A stretch of 64,000 nucleotides of DNA from an uncultured Armatimonadota bacterium (GTDB lineage: Bacteria; Armatimonadota; Fimbriimonadia; Fimbriimonadales; Fimbriimonadaceae): the NCBI GenBank assembly GCA_903927345.1, contig CAIYMO010000055.1, positions 62,001 to 126,000 of the forward strand, written 5' to 3'. Position 1 is the first letter of the stretch; each line of letters begins with the position of its first letter. The notes beneath the pieces were generated by a model, which made no database searches, was not told the origin of the DNA, and saw only the letters and a list, made by a program, of their open reading frames with translations. A program made the position numbers and the translations under genes. Positions 8,176 through 16,784 of this stretch are shown piece by piece.

Positions 8176-8646
8176 CTATTCCTTCAACATGCGATCAATT
8201 CCGATTTGGGCAAGGTTGCGGAATTCTTCGCGGATGGCGAGTAAGAGGGATTCGGGGGGTGGGGTGCCGGCGCGGTGGGCGGCTTCGGCGCGTTCGGTGA
8301 GAGCAACGGGGTCGTGACCGACTTGGGCGCGGAGGGTCCCGGTGCGTCTGAACCAGTAGTTGGCGTTACTGAAATCGCCTTCACGCCGATGCATAATGCC
8401 GTGCCAGTAGGCGGCTTCGTGGTCGTTCTCGATGTCGGCGACTGCCGTGTGGGCACGGTCGAGGTCGTCGGCGTAGAGGTGAATTGCGCTGATGAGGCAG
8501 GCGTCACCTTGGACGGCACCAAGGGTGTTCCTGACGGCGTACTCCATTCCGCTGACCGGCTGAGAAGGCTGGACTAGGTGGATGAAGCTCGACGAGAATG
8601 GATGCACCGCAAAGAGCGGTGCAAAGACTTCTTCAACAGATCTCAT
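8176..8646 (-). CDS. Uncharacterised conserved protein with YWHGIMHRREGDF motif
   Basis: A 156-aa cytoplasmic-looking protein, mostly alpha-helical and without a signal peptide. The segment YWHGIMHRREGDFSNANYWF resembles a motif I recall from short hypothetical proteins in Acidobacteria and Planctomycetes. The histidine and aromatic spacing suggests a ligand pocket rather than true TPR repeats. It starts 4 bases after the upstream gene's stop, so it is translationally coupled to it. The function is unknown, and the family memory was not checked by search. Confidence 0.6.
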   Translation of the reverse strand: MRSVEEVFAPLFAVHPFSSSFIHLVQPSQPVSGMEYAVRNTLGAVQGDACLISAIHLYADDLDRAHTAVADIENDHEAAYWHGIMHRREGDFSNANYWFRRTGTLRAQVGHDPVALTERAEAAHRAGTPPPESLLLAIREEFRNLAQIGIDRMLKE

Positions 8647-8650
8647 TGGC

Positions 8651-9445
8651 TTACTTCAGCAGCTTGAGCTCTTCGGGGAGGGCTGGATAGATCGAACTGA
8701 ACTGCACATCCCAGGCGTTTGCTCCGTGGGGACATGTGGTGAGCTTCTTCGGAGCGACCTCGGCTTTCACTTTGCTGGTTTTGATCGACTTGCCTACGAT
8801 GACGGTGACCTTGCCGCCGTAGCTCGTTCCGTTTTTGACGCTGGCAGGAACTTCGACAAGGATTCGCTTCCATGCGCCATTGGCGCCGGGCTCTCCGGCG
8901 TTCAGGGTTTTGAACGCGCCGTCTAGGAAGACCTCGGATGCTTTTGCTCCGCTGACGTCAAACTGCATCGTCCACTTATTGGCATGGCTCGACATGGGCT
9001 TGAGGGACGTGAAGGTGAGTCCGCCCGCCTTAAAGGTGATGGGCTTGCTTGGCCAGATCCAGCGGAACGGAGCCTTCTTTTCGTAGGTAAAGTTGGGAAC
9101 GGTGACCGTCTCGATGGTTGGCTTGTAGAGGGTCATCGTGATGTTCTTGCTCACGGTGCCTTTGGATGCGGAGCCTCGCTTTCCGGTCACGCTGGCGGTG
9201 CCGGGGTCGGAGAATGCGGCGACTGCCTCGGGGACGCCAGCACCTCTGACGGTAAAGGTCATTGGTCCGGTCAGACGGATGTAATTGCCCTTGGGGGCTT
9301 TGCCGGAGAGGGAACAGACCGTTCCGTTGATCGCCGACATTTTGTCAACAAATTCCCAGGCGGCGACTTTGAGAGTCGTGCCTTCGAACGAGGTTGAGAA
9401 GACTCCAGTGCTTCCGAGGAGTGCGATGACCGGCAAGATGGGCAT
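8651..9445 (-). CDS. Secreted protein of unknown function
   Basis: A 264-aa protein beginning MPILPVIALLGSTGVFSTSF, a short signal-peptide-like start. The rest is rich in Thr, Val, Lys and Gly and predicted to be mostly beta (FTVRGAGVPEAVAAF; VTVIVGKSIKTSKVKAEVAP). A CPHGANAWDVQF segment lies near the C-terminus. I recognise no family. It lies 41 bases after nuoG and just before the 156-aa gene, so it may belong to the same transcript as nuoG, although the products share no obvious role. Confidence 0.55.
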   Translation of the reverse strand: MPILPVIALLGSTGVFSTSFEGTTLKVAAWEFVDKMSAINGTVCSLSGKAPKGNYIRLTGPMTFTVRGAGVPEAVAAFSDPGTASVTGKRGSASKGTVSKNITMTLYKPTIETVTVPNFTYEKKAPFRWIWPSKPITFKAGGLTFTSLKPMSSHANKWTMQFDVSGAKASEVFLDGAFKTLNAGEPGANGAWKRILVEVPASVKNGTSYGGKVTVIVGKSIKTSKVKAEVAPKKLTTCPHGANAWDVQFSSIYPALPEELKLLK

Positions 9446-9486
9446 CGCACTAGAATACGCTTAACGCGCCTTCGAAATACACTTTC

Positions 9487-11421
9487 TTAGGCGAACGCAG
9501 GGGCAGAGGCGAGGATTTCGCTCGCTTGGCTGAATGGCATGCGAGGGTTCACTCGGATGCTGAGCTCTTCGAATACTCGCCATGCTGGCTTGGCCTGACC
9601 GACGGGCGGGATGATCGCCTTCATCTGCTGGGTGGTGCCTTCGCAGTTGGTGTAGCTTCCGTCCTGCTCTGCAGGGAGAGTCATTGGGAGGGCAACACTT
9701 GCATAGTAGAAGGTTTCCGTTCGTCGCGAGTCTTGGACGGCGAGGAAGTCTACGTTTTCGAGAGCTCGGATGACTTCTTCGCGTGGGAGACCAACGGAGA
9801 ATAGATCGACTCCGACGACCCAGAGGGCGCTCAACTCGCCGTTCGCGGCTTTCTTGAGCTGCTCAAGAGCAGAGAGTCCGTCGCAGGCAAGGGCGAGCTG
9901 GGCTCCGCGTTCGTTCGCGCCAGTTGGATAAGCGTTGAAATTTCCGTCGAGGGCCTTGAGTACTTCGGCGGCCTCGTGGTTGAGCGAGGTGGTCGTAATG
10001 ACGGTCGCTCCGGCGGCGGCAGTGATTGCGGCTTGGAGTTCTGGTTCGCTGATGCCACACTTAGCGGCGGCGTCGGCTACTGAAACTTGACCTGCGAACG
10101 CCTTAGCAATGGTCGCTTCGGTGCCTGGCTTGTAGACGAGAGTGTGTGCGGCGAATTCGGAAACTTCGTCAGATCGGTCGGTTGCGAGGATGACTTGGGT
10201 GCCTTGGTTGAACCAGCCCTTTCGGACGCGGAGGAAGACGATCGGAAGGTCATCGGCGAGATGGGTACCGAAGACGAGCGTGGTCTTTGCAAGCTCGAGT
10301 GAGGCGATGGAGTTATCGACGGTGGACGCACCCTTCGCTTGGTTTGCAGAGAAGCGGTAGTCGATGTTGTGGCTACCAAGCTGTCCGGTGAAGAAGTTCT
10401 GGGCCGTGATATAGGTCTCGTTGGAGAGCGAGTCTCCGAGGATCATGCCGGTGTTGTCGCCGTGGAAGGCTTCAAGGAGCTTTGCGTAAACCGTAGCGTA
10501 ATCGGCCTTTTGGAGCTCGTCGCCGGTTCGAGCGAACGGGGTTTCCAGTCGCTTTTCGTCGTTGTAGTAGTCGTGACCGAACTTGCCTTTGTCGCAGGTC
10601 CACTCTTCATTGATCGCTTCGTTGGTGCGGGCGTTGATTCGGACGACTTTGCCGGCTCGGTGGTCGAACCAGATGTTACAGCCGTTGCTACAGTTGAGAC
10701 AGACTGCCTCGCTGGTTTGGAGGTCCCAAGGGCGGGCGCGGAATCGGTACTTGCGATTGGTGAGAGCACCGACCGGGCAGATTTCGATTACGTTGCCGCT
10801 GAACTTGGAGGTGAACTTGGTTTCGTTGAAGGTGATTGGGTGAGTCTTGTTGCCTCGGAATCGGAAGGCAAGCTGACTATCGCCGGAGATCTCTTCGGTG
10901 AAACGAATACAGCGGGCGCACTGGATACAGCGTTCAAGGTCGAGAGTGACATAGTCGCTGAGCGGATACGCCTTGACGTTGTGTCGCTTTTGTTCGATGA
11001 AGCGGCTGGTTGCAGGACCGTAAAAGAGAGTGTTGTTCTGGAGTGGGCACTCGCCACCTCGGTCGCAGATTGGGCAGTCGAGGGGGTGGTTGATCAGAAG
11101 GAATTCGAGAACGCCTTTACGGTCCTTCTTGAGTGCGTCGGACTCGGTGTTGATAACCAGACCTTCGCTGACGGGAAGGGTGCACGCAGCTGCAGGCTTG
11201 GGCATCATGCGGATGGTGCCGTCCTGTGGGTTCTTCATTCCCGTCTCGACGAGGCACATGCGGCACATACCGACAGGCTTCAATCGTGGGTGGTAGCAGA
11301 AGATCGGAATTTCGAGGCCGAGCCGCTTGACGGCTTCGACGACCAGTTCGCCTTTAGGAACCGCTAGTTCGATTCCGTTAACGATAATATTTACGGTCTG
11401 GATGTCGGTCGCCGCTGCCAT
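9487..11421 (-). CDS. nuoG: NADH-quinone oxidoreductase subunit G
   Basis: The 644-aa large iron-sulfur subunit of the complex I peripheral arm. Its N-terminal [2Fe-2S] ferredoxin has C42, C53, C56 and C80. The His/Cys cluster HPLDCPICDRGGEC follows (H112, C116, C119, C125), then a [4Fe-4S] motif CIQCARC (165-171) with C215. The molybdopterin-oxidoreductase-like region opens with CLNCSNGC (C241, C244, C248) and continues to the C-terminus, which is somewhat shorter than in many NuoG proteins. No other nuo gene is in the window, so the 14-gene operon is split in this genome. Confidence 0.93.
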   Translation of the reverse strand: MAAATDIQTVNIIVNGIELAVPKGELVVEAVKRLGLEIPIFCYHPRLKPVGMCRMCLVETGMKNPQDGTIRMMPKPAAACTLPVSEGLVINTESDALKKDRKGVLEFLLINHPLDCPICDRGGECPLQNNTLFYGPATSRFIEQKRHNVKAYPLSDYVTLDLERCIQCARCIRFTEEISGDSQLAFRFRGNKTHPITFNETKFTSKFSGNVIEICPVGALTNRKYRFRARPWDLQTSEAVCLNCSNGCNIWFDHRAGKVVRINARTNEAINEEWTCDKGKFGHDYYNDEKRLETPFARTGDELQKADYATVYAKLLEAFHGDNTGMILGDSLSNETYITAQNFFTGQLGSHNIDYRFSANQAKGASTVDNSIASLELAKTTLVFGTHLADDLPIVFLRVRKGWFNQGTQVILATDRSDEVSEFAAHTLVYKPGTEATIAKAFAGQVSVADAAAKCGISEPELQAAITAAAGATVITTTSLNHEAAEVLKALDGNFNAYPTGANERGAQLALACDGLSALEQLKKAANGELSALWVVGVDLFSVGLPREEVIRALENVDFLAVQDSRRTETFYYASVALPMTLPAEQDGSYTNCEGTTQQMKAIIPPVGQAKPAWRVFEELSIRVNPRMPFSQASEILASAPAFA

Positions 11422-11483
11422 GGTGTTTTCTACGGGGGAAATACCCTCCGGGTAACTAGATTCTACCTACGGCGATCTAAGTT

Positions 11484-12110
11484 TTAGTCAGGCAACTGAA
11501 TCGGGCGGTCAAAAGCGAGGCGCACAGTGCTTCCGACGCTGTCGTGTGTGGATTCGATGACGGTTGCGGCACGGCTTTCTCCGCCGGGAAGGTCGACGCG
11601 GACGGTTTGGCCCTCGCGTTGGAAACCTTCGAGTTTCACCTTAGCTCCGCTTGGGGAGACGTTGATGACTTCGCCGCCGATGTTGCCGACGAGGAGTCGC
11701 ATGGGAATGTCGGCTCGGCGATCGTCGTCGCGACGATTTTTGAGCTTTGGCTTAACCGGGGCTTCGATGACGATTCGTCCTTCTTGGCTTTGGCGGGCGA
11801 TCACTTTGGACGTGAAGACAAGAACTCCGCCGTGGGCGACGACTTCGCAGACGCACTCTTCGCCGACAGGAACGGGAACGAAGCTATCGCGCTGCATTGG
11901 AGCGGCAAAGACCCAGGTTTCTTCGTCGTGAGAGATGAGGCGGGATCGGTAGACCGCGCTGCTGGTTTTGAAGCGGACGCGGGCGTTTTCGACAGGAGTG
12001 CGGCGACGTCGGGCGTTGAGGGCAGATTTATGCCCGAAGACCTTGGCGAGCAAAAAGCCCACCAAGAAGACTATTGTCAACATTCCGATTATTGCCAGCA
12101 TTTCCTGCAT
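11484..12110 (-). CDS. Membrane-anchored PilZ-domain protein (YcgR-like)
   Basis: A 208-aa probable c-di-GMP effector. Residues 4-25 form one transmembrane helix (LAIIGMLTIVFLVGFLLAKV). Residues 40-115 form a YcgR-type N-terminal barrel (SRLISHDEETWVFAAP...). The PilZ domain follows, with the RxxxR switch in NRRDDDRRAD and NVSPSGAKV in place of the usual D/NxSxxG. The binding residues look intact, so ligand binding is likely but unproven. The start overlaps the upstream TPR gene by 83 bases; starting at the ATG at 12083 would cut into the helix. It is last in the zinc-ribbon/TPR operon. Confidence 0.75.
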   Translation of the reverse strand: MQEMLAIIGMLTIVFLVGFLLAKVFGHKSALNARRRRTPVENARVRFKTSSAVYRSRLISHDEETWVFAAPMQRDSFVPVPVGEECVCEVVAHGGVLVFTSKVIARQSQEGRIVIEAPVKPKLKNRRDDDRRADIPMRLLVGNIGGEVINVSPSGAKVKLEGFQREGQTVRVDLPGGESRAATVIESTHDSVGSTVRLAFDRPIQLPD

Positions 12111-13584
12111 CCCTGCTCTCTTTTGCGAACTCCGCCTTTGCGCTGTCTAGGGCTTTGAGCATCTCACCGAAGTCAATTCTTGCTTCGGAGAGGGTGTCCT
12201 CATCACCTTTCGCGCAGTATGCACGGAGCTCACTCATCGACTGAATGAGCAAGTTCATAGCCAATAATCGGTTGGCGTGCGACTTCTCATACCGTAGATT
12301 TGCTGGATTGTCTCCTAAAAAGGCAACGCACGCTTTGGCGAGTCGCTCTTGGGAATCGATGAGGTCGGCGACTTCGTCGGATTTCCGGTTCAAAACCGCC
12401 TTCTGGAGCAGGGAACGGATGTCCGGACCTTCGACGGCGGTGGCGGCATCGAAGATCGACGCCCACAGCGCATAGTTGGTCTCGGGGAGCGTAGGAGAGT
12501 CCTTACGGACCTTCTCGATATCGAGCTTTGTTCCATCCTCGGCGCCAAGTAGGGCGCGGCAGAGGGCGCGCAATCCGAATGCTTCACTGGATGGCTCGGC
12601 TTTGATGGCGATTTCGAGGTGCTTGAGAGCTTGATCCGGCGCGGCGGCCCTGAGGCGGAGCTCGGCGAGAATGAGGCGCAGACCGACACTGTTCGGGTTC
12701 GTGACCAGCGCTTCGTTGCAGATCGTCTGGGCTTCGGCTGATCGACCAGCGTCGATGAGAATTCGGGCTGCGAGGGGGGTGAGCGCAGGGTCTCCCAGCG
12801 CTTTGCCACTGGCGACCGTCGCGGCGATTGCCTCGTCAGTGCGGTTGTGGGCGCGTAGGAAGTCGATTAGCTCACGGCGACGCTTTCCATCCAGGGGGGC
12901 TGCGTCTACAGCGTCGCGGAGGAGCATTTCGGCGGTGGTGATTCTTCCGGCGACGACAAGTTGCTTGACCTTTTCGAGGACAGCGGCAAAGTCGTTGAGT
13001 TCGGAGTCATCGTCGCTGGTGTCGGGGACGATCGGCGACTGGCCCTTGGCCGGCTCGATTCCTTGGATCTTAGTGTTCTTCGGAAGCTCCTTGAACGCGG
13101 TGACCGAGAGTCGCTCGGTGAAGGAGAAGCAGAGGGCCTGAATGGAGGCGAGCGATGTTGTTGTGCCAACGACTTGGATCTCGACGTTTTGCTCGTCGGT
13201 CCAGACTTGCTTGCCGCTTTTGAAGAGTGTGGCGACGAGGTGAATCCCGCGTGCTTTCTGATTCCCTTTGCTTTCGCCTGGCTCAATCCAGAGCATATAG
13301 GGCGCACCGAGGAGCTTTGCGGCTTCGAGGGCTTCGGCTCGGATTGGCTTGGAGGTTGGGGCGGGGAGCTTGTTGTCGTTCACCATGCTCCGGAGGAGCG
13401 GATCACTCAGGGAGTACGTGACCGAGGCGACTTGTCCGAGTTTGTCTAGCTCGGTTGCCATTGGGCTGATATAGTCCAGCGTTTGGTCGCCGGTGGCCAT
13501 GGGCTGTGCGATCAGGCAGAGAGGAGCCTGGGCCGAGCCGAAGGCACAACATGCCAGCAATACAATTCCGATGAGGGGACGCAT
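12028..13584 (-). CDS. Secreted TPR-repeat protein
   Basis: A 518-aa exported protein with a signal peptide (MRPLIGIVLLACCAFGSAQA, cleavage near residue 20). Residues 20-160 look like a mixed alpha/beta domain. From about residue 195 the sequence is helical-repeat in character, with TPR-like spacing (AEAQTICNEALVTNPNSVGL; PDQALKHLEIAIKAEPSS). Its start shares one base with the stop of the zinc-ribbon/TPR gene (TAATG), and its 3' end overlaps the PilZ gene. The three were probably made together as an envelope-associated module. No specific function is recognisable. Confidence 0.68.
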   Translation of the reverse strand: MRPLIGIVLLACCAFGSAQAPLCLIAQPMATGDQTLDYISPMATELDKLGQVASVTYSLSDPLLRSMVNDNKLPAPTSKPIRAEALEAAKLLGAPYMLWIEPGESKGNQKARGIHLVATLFKSGKQVWTDEQNVEIQVVGTTTSLASIQALCFSFTERLSVTAFKELPKNTKIQGIEPAKGQSPIVPDTSDDDSELNDFAAVLEKVKQLVVAGRITTAEMLLRDAVDAAPLDGKRRRELIDFLRAHNRTDEAIAATVASGKALGDPALTPLAARILIDAGRSAEAQTICNEALVTNPNSVGLRLILAELRLRAAAPDQALKHLEIAIKAEPSSEAFGLRALCRALLGAEDGTKLDIEKVRKDSPTLPETNYALWASIFDAATAVEGPDIRSLLQKAVLNRKSDEVADLIDSQERLAKACVAFLGDNPANLRYEKSHANRLLAMNLLIQSMSELRAYCAKGDEDTLSEARIDFGEMLKALDSAKAEFAKESRDAGNAGNNRNVDNSLLGGLFARQGLRA

Positions 13585-14810
13585 TAGTTTTTGAGTGCCC
13601 GCAATGCGGCGCGCGAGGAGTTCAATCCTGCCTGATTTGATTCCGCGTTGCCTTTTCCGGACTTGATGTCGCTCTCGTAGGCGGAGATCGCTCGCTCGTA
13701 GGCGGCGATGGCTTCAGCCTTCTTACCAGAAGCGTTGAGGGCTTGGGCTTGGCGCTGGTGAACCTTTCCGCCGCTGCCGGACTTGGCGGCCTTTTCGTAG
13801 GCGCTTGCCGCGTTCTCGGAGTCGCCGCCTTTGAGCATTTCGTTCGCAGTTCGGCGGACGGCTTCGGAGTCGTTGGCGCCTTTGGCGTTGGTGATCTTTA
13901 TATCGATTTGACCGGGATCGTCGGCGCCACGATTGATTGGAGGCTGCGGAGCTGGAGTCTCGTCGGGTGGGGTTTTGGGAGCAGTGTTCGGGGTTGGGAC
14001 GTTGATAGTGCCGCCGTTACCTTCGACAGGTGGAAGTTTGGGTCCGCTGTCGTTGCCGTTATTTCCACCACGTCCGATGGGACCCGGTGTGATCGGAGTG
14101 ACTGTCCAGCCGTTGTCGCGGGTTCTCGGAGCTCCGCTTCGGTTGCTTTGGTCTGCGGTTTGGTCGTCGCCGCCGAGAGGCTTAACACCGTCTTCGGTGA
14201 GCTGATTTCCTGGGGTGCTTGGTGCAGGGTTGACGATCTGGTTATTCGGGTTAATCGGATTGACCTGCCCTGAAGTGTCGTTGGAGACCAAGCTGCCCTG
14301 GGAGGTGTTGCCGGGGGTGCTGGTGACGGTGGTCTCTTTCGAGTTGCTGACAAGTCTGTATGTGATTGCGCCAACGGACGAGACCAACAGGATCGCAGCA
14401 GCTGCCGCCATCATTGCGCCTTTGCGGTCGACCTTTGGTTCAGCGGTGCGCTGGGCGAAGGCGTTGCGAAGCTGGTTGAGCTTGATCTTGTCGATTGTGG
14501 AATCGGGGTTAAGCGCGACGACGGTTTCGAAGCAGTCGAGAGCCTGGGCGTATTCGGATCGTCGCTCGTGGACCATTCCCTTGAGGGCGTGTCCGTCTGG
14601 GTAGGCAGGATTTGCCATGACGGCATGCTCAGCGATTCCCATCGCTTCGTCGGTGTTGCCGTCATTGAAGGCGGTCATGCCTTTGTTGACCAAGTCTTTC
14701 AGTTTCTCTTGCTCTTCGGCAACGAGGTCTTGGGGCAACGCGTAGCCGCACTTTCGGCAGAAGGCGCTGTCGATCGTGTTATTCAGGGCACATTTAGGGC
14801 AGGCAACCAT
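13584..14810 (-). CDS. Zinc-ribbon, TPR and single-pass membrane protein
   Basis: A 408-aa protein. A zinc ribbon lies at the N-terminus (CPKC at 4-7, CRKC at 18-21). A TPR block spans 35-115 (DEAMGIAEHAVMANPAYPDG), and a transmembrane helix near 131-150 is followed by a long low-complexity linker rich in Pro, Asn, Gly and Thr. A second TPR-like block closes the protein (ENAASAYEKAAKSGS; KAEAIAAYERAISAYES). The cytoplasmic zinc ribbon plus outer TPR suggests a scaffold spanning the membrane. It is the first gene of the operon with the secreted TPR and PilZ proteins. Confidence 0.68.
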   Translation of the reverse strand: MVACPKCALNNTIDSAFCRKCGYALPQDLVAEEQEKLKDLVNKGMTAFNDGNTDEAMGIAEHAVMANPAYPDGHALKGMVHERRSEYAQALDCFETVVALNPDSTIDKIKLNQLRNAFAQRTAEPKVDRKGAMMAAAAAILLVSSVGAITYRLVSNSKETTVTSTPGNTSQGSLVSNDTSGQVNPINPNNQIVNPAPSTPGNQLTEDGVKPLGGDDQTADQSNRSGAPRTRDNGWTVTPITPGPIGRGGNNGNDSGPKLPPVEGNGGTINVPTPNTAPKTPPDETPAPQPPINRGADDPGQIDIKITNAKGANDSEAVRRTANEMLKGGDSENAASAYEKAAKSGSGGKVHQRQAQALNASGKKAEAIAAYERAISAYESDIKSGKGNAESNQAGLNSSRAALRALKN

Positions 14811-14850
14811 AGTTCACTCCAAGGGCTAGTACTTCCATTGTACAGCAGGA

Positions 14851-15279
14851 TTATCGGATCGCGCCCCGGTGAATCTCCTGGCGATAAACCTCATTTAATC
14901 CCGCAAATGGATAGACGCGTTGAGCGCGGCGTAGTTTCCGAACGGCTTGTTGGAAAACCCGTTGCGCACCTTGCTTCGTTCGGTTCCAAAGTTGGCCGAT
15001 TTCGTCGAAGGTCAAACCTCGCGAACGGAGGCGGATTACATCGTATTGGCGCTTGGTGAGTTTGGCGGCATGGACGATGTTTCGGAGTTCTGCCGTTCGG
15101 AACGGGTCGCCAACTTGGCGGGCGAGGCGGCTCGCGTTGGCGAGGGCTTTTCGGCGGCTGTAGGCAATACGGCGGTCAAGGCCGGCATCACTGAAGTAAG
15201 GGCGGTCTAGGTCGCCGTAGGAGGCAGGAATGTCGCAAGCAGAAGTGGTTTGTTCGTTGTGGTTGTTCATGAAATCCAT
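14851..15279 (-). CDS. Small HTH regulator, sigma-70 region 4 / LuxR-like
   Basis: A 142-aa protein from the ATG at 15279; a second ATG at 15270 is also possible. The C-terminal half holds a clear helix-turn-helix: LTKRQYDVIRLRSRGLTFDE followed by IGQLWNRTKQGAQRVFQQAV. The spacing matches sigma region 4 and LuxR domains. No region 2 is visible, so it is not a complete sigma factor. A longer reading frame extends upstream to 15681, but it crosses the divergent GH26 gene and has non-native composition, so I rejected it. A TTGACA-type promoter candidate lies about 40 bases upstream. Targets are unknown. Confidence 0.7.
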   Translation of the reverse strand: MDFMNNHNEQTTSACDIPASYGDLDRPYFSDAGLDRRIAYSRRKALANASRLARQVGDPFRTAELRNIVHAAKLTKRQYDVIRLRSRGLTFDEIGQLWNRTKQGAQRVFQQAVRKLRRAQRVYPFAGLNEVYRQEIHRGAIR

Positions 15280-15317
15280 CCCGGTTGGGTAGTGATTAGT
15301 AGTAGACAAGTGTTTAC

Positions 15318-15348
15318 TATATAAGCGACTTTTGAGGTGAATTGTCAA
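15318..15348 (-). promoter_or_regulatory. Promoter candidate for the small HTH regulator
   Basis: On the minus strand TTGACA (15348-15343) is followed by an AT-rich TATATA block (15323-15318) at a spacing of 18-19 bases. This sits in the short gap between the divergent HTH and GH26 genes, so one regulator could act on both. The -10 spacing is slightly long. Confidence 0.35.
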
Positions 15349-15384
15349 CCACTTCTTTTGCAAAAACTTGGTAGGATTGGGCAA

Positions 15385-16293
15385 ATGCTGTGTGCTCTTG
15401 CTGGTTTCGTGGCGATGGTTTCGCCGTTGTGTGATCCTAAGGCGTCTCCTTGTGCAATCCGCCTGAAGCGCCTGCTGGATCAGGTGTATGGTCGCCGGAT
15501 CATCAGCGGGCAGTGCGACGACAAATACCTGCCGTTTATCAAGGAGGCCACAGGAGGGCTTGAGCCCGCGATGATGGGCTACGACTTCAATGGGATCTGT
15601 CCGTCGCAGAAAGGAAACTTTGACGTGGACAAGGCGATTGCCTGGCACAAGCGAAACGGTTTGGTCACATTTCAGTGGCACTGGATCTCTCCCGATGCCG
15701 ATGGAGATTTTTATACGGACAAGTTCAACTTGGCAAAAACATTAGGTGCTCCCGGGTCGCAGTCTTACAAGAACCTAGTGCGCGACATTGATCTTGTCGG
15801 CGCCGCGCTGAAGCGGCTGGATAAGGCCGGAGTTCCGGTGATCTGGCGACCCTTGCACGAGGCAGAAGGGAAATGGTTTTGGTGGGGCAAGTCAGGTGGG
15901 GAAGCCTGTAAGAAGCTTTATCGGCTGATGTTTGAGCGGATCACGAAGGTTCACGACGCGCACAACTTGATCTGGACCTGGACCAGCTATGCCGGGGAGA
16001 AAGAGGATTGGTATCCCGGAGATTCGATGGTTGACCTGGTTGTTTGCGATTACGAGAATCCGTCGTCTTGGTCGAACCTTCAGTCGCGGTTTGGGGACCG
16101 GAAGATGCTGGGGCTTGGTGAGGAAGGGAAGTTGCCCGATCCAGTATCCCTTGGCAAGCGGCCGTGGCTGTACTTCCTCACCTGGGCTTATATGATTGAG
16201 GACGAGAAGAAGGGGAACACGAAGGAGTGGATCCGGCGGGTTTATCGAGATTCCCGAGTACTGACCTTGTCCGATTTGCCGAAGTGGCAGTGA
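15385..16293 (+). CDS. Secreted GH26-like beta-mannanase
   Basis: A 302-aa extracellular glycoside hydrolase family 26 enzyme, probably an endo-1,4-beta-mannosidase. Motifs: WRPLHEAEGKWFWWG with acid/base E159, GLGEEGKLPDP with candidate nucleophile E246, and FQWHWISP in the barrel. I start it at the ATG at 15385, which has AGGA 9 bases upstream and gives a signal-like start (MLCALAGFVAMVSPL). A GTG at 15337 would add 16 non-signal residues. Its stop TGA directly abuts the stop of the DoxX gene on the other strand. The family is confident; the substrate is inferred. Confidence 0.83.
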   Translation: MLCALAGFVAMVSPLCDPKASPCAIRLKRLLDQVYGRRIISGQCDDKYLPFIKEATGGLEPAMMGYDFNGICPSQKGNFDVDKAIAWHKRNGLVTFQWHWISPDADGDFYTDKFNLAKTLGAPGSQSYKNLVRDIDLVGAALKRLDKAGVPVIWRPLHEAEGKWFWWGKSGGEACKKLYRLMFERITKVHDAHNLIWTWTSYAGEKEDWYPGDSMVDLVVCDYENPSSWSNLQSRFGDRKMLGLGEEGKLPDPVSLGKRPWLYFLTWAYMIEDEKKGNTKEWIRRVYRDSRVLTLSDLPKWQ

Positions 16294-16716
16294 TCAGGCT
16301 TTCGGCTCTTCGGGTTGGAAGGTGCAGTGGTCGGCTCGGACCTTGAAGAACGGTGCGAAGTGCTCTTTGTGCTTGTAAGCGATGAAGAGGGATAGAAGTC
16401 CGAGAACCGTTATGATTGGGAGGCCTTTGGGGTCCATGGTGGCGTCGTAGAGTCCGATCACAACGATGATGGGGCCGAGGAGAAGCAGTCCGAGGGGAGC
16501 GAGGCGACCGGAGAGGAGCAGGATTCCGCCGATGACCTCGAGGGCTTTGACGACTTTGATGAATCCGCTTCCTGCCAGCGCACCGAGAAATGCTTTGGCG
16601 TTCTCGCCTTCGACAGGCGGGGTTGGGAGGAAGTTGAGGAATCCGTTGAGCCCGAACACAAGAAACGCCCCTCCAAGCAGGAGTTTGGCAAGGCGAAAGG
16701 GAATTTCTCGGTTCAT
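16294..16716 (-). CDS. DoxX-like membrane protein
   Basis: A 140-aa inner-membrane protein with four hydrophobic segments, matching the DoxX/DoxD-like family layout. The first two carry the FRLAKLLLGGAFLVFGLNGF and KVVKALEVIGGILLLSGRLA patterns. The start at 16716 has AGGAA 4 bases upstream; a longer frame to 16761 lacks a ribosome site. DoxX proteins are often linked to thiol or quinone redox stress, but no partner gene is adjacent. The acyl-CoA dehydrogenase gene lies just upstream on the same strand. Confidence 0.72.
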   Translation of the reverse strand: MNREIPFRLAKLLLGGAFLVFGLNGFLNFLPTPPVEGENAKAFLGALAGSGFIKVVKALEVIGGILLLSGRLAPLGLLLLGPIIVVIGLYDATMDPKGLPIITVLGLLSLFIAYKHKEHFAPFFKVRADHCTFQPEEPKA

Positions 16717-16784
16717 AGGGTTCCTATCGCGGCGCGATTCGAATCGTTTCAGAAATGTCACTGGCCCGGCTTTTGTCGGACGCG

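Noticed and set aside
10339-11367. A 342-aa open frame on the plus strand opposite nuoG
   Set aside because: It is a shadow of the nuoG reading frame: composition is that of antisense codons (Val/Glu/Gly/Ala-rich), it has no recognisable motif, and nuoG is certain.
12028-12110. A frameshift fusing the TPR and PilZ genes
   Set aside because: Both frames stay intact with their own starts and stops. The overlap is out of frame and each protein has a complete domain set.
14851-15681. An extended 276-aa version of the small HTH regulator
   Set aside because: The N-terminal 130 residues cover the opposite strand of the GH26 gene and have a basic, non-conserved composition. The ATG at 15279 lies just after the promoter-like element.
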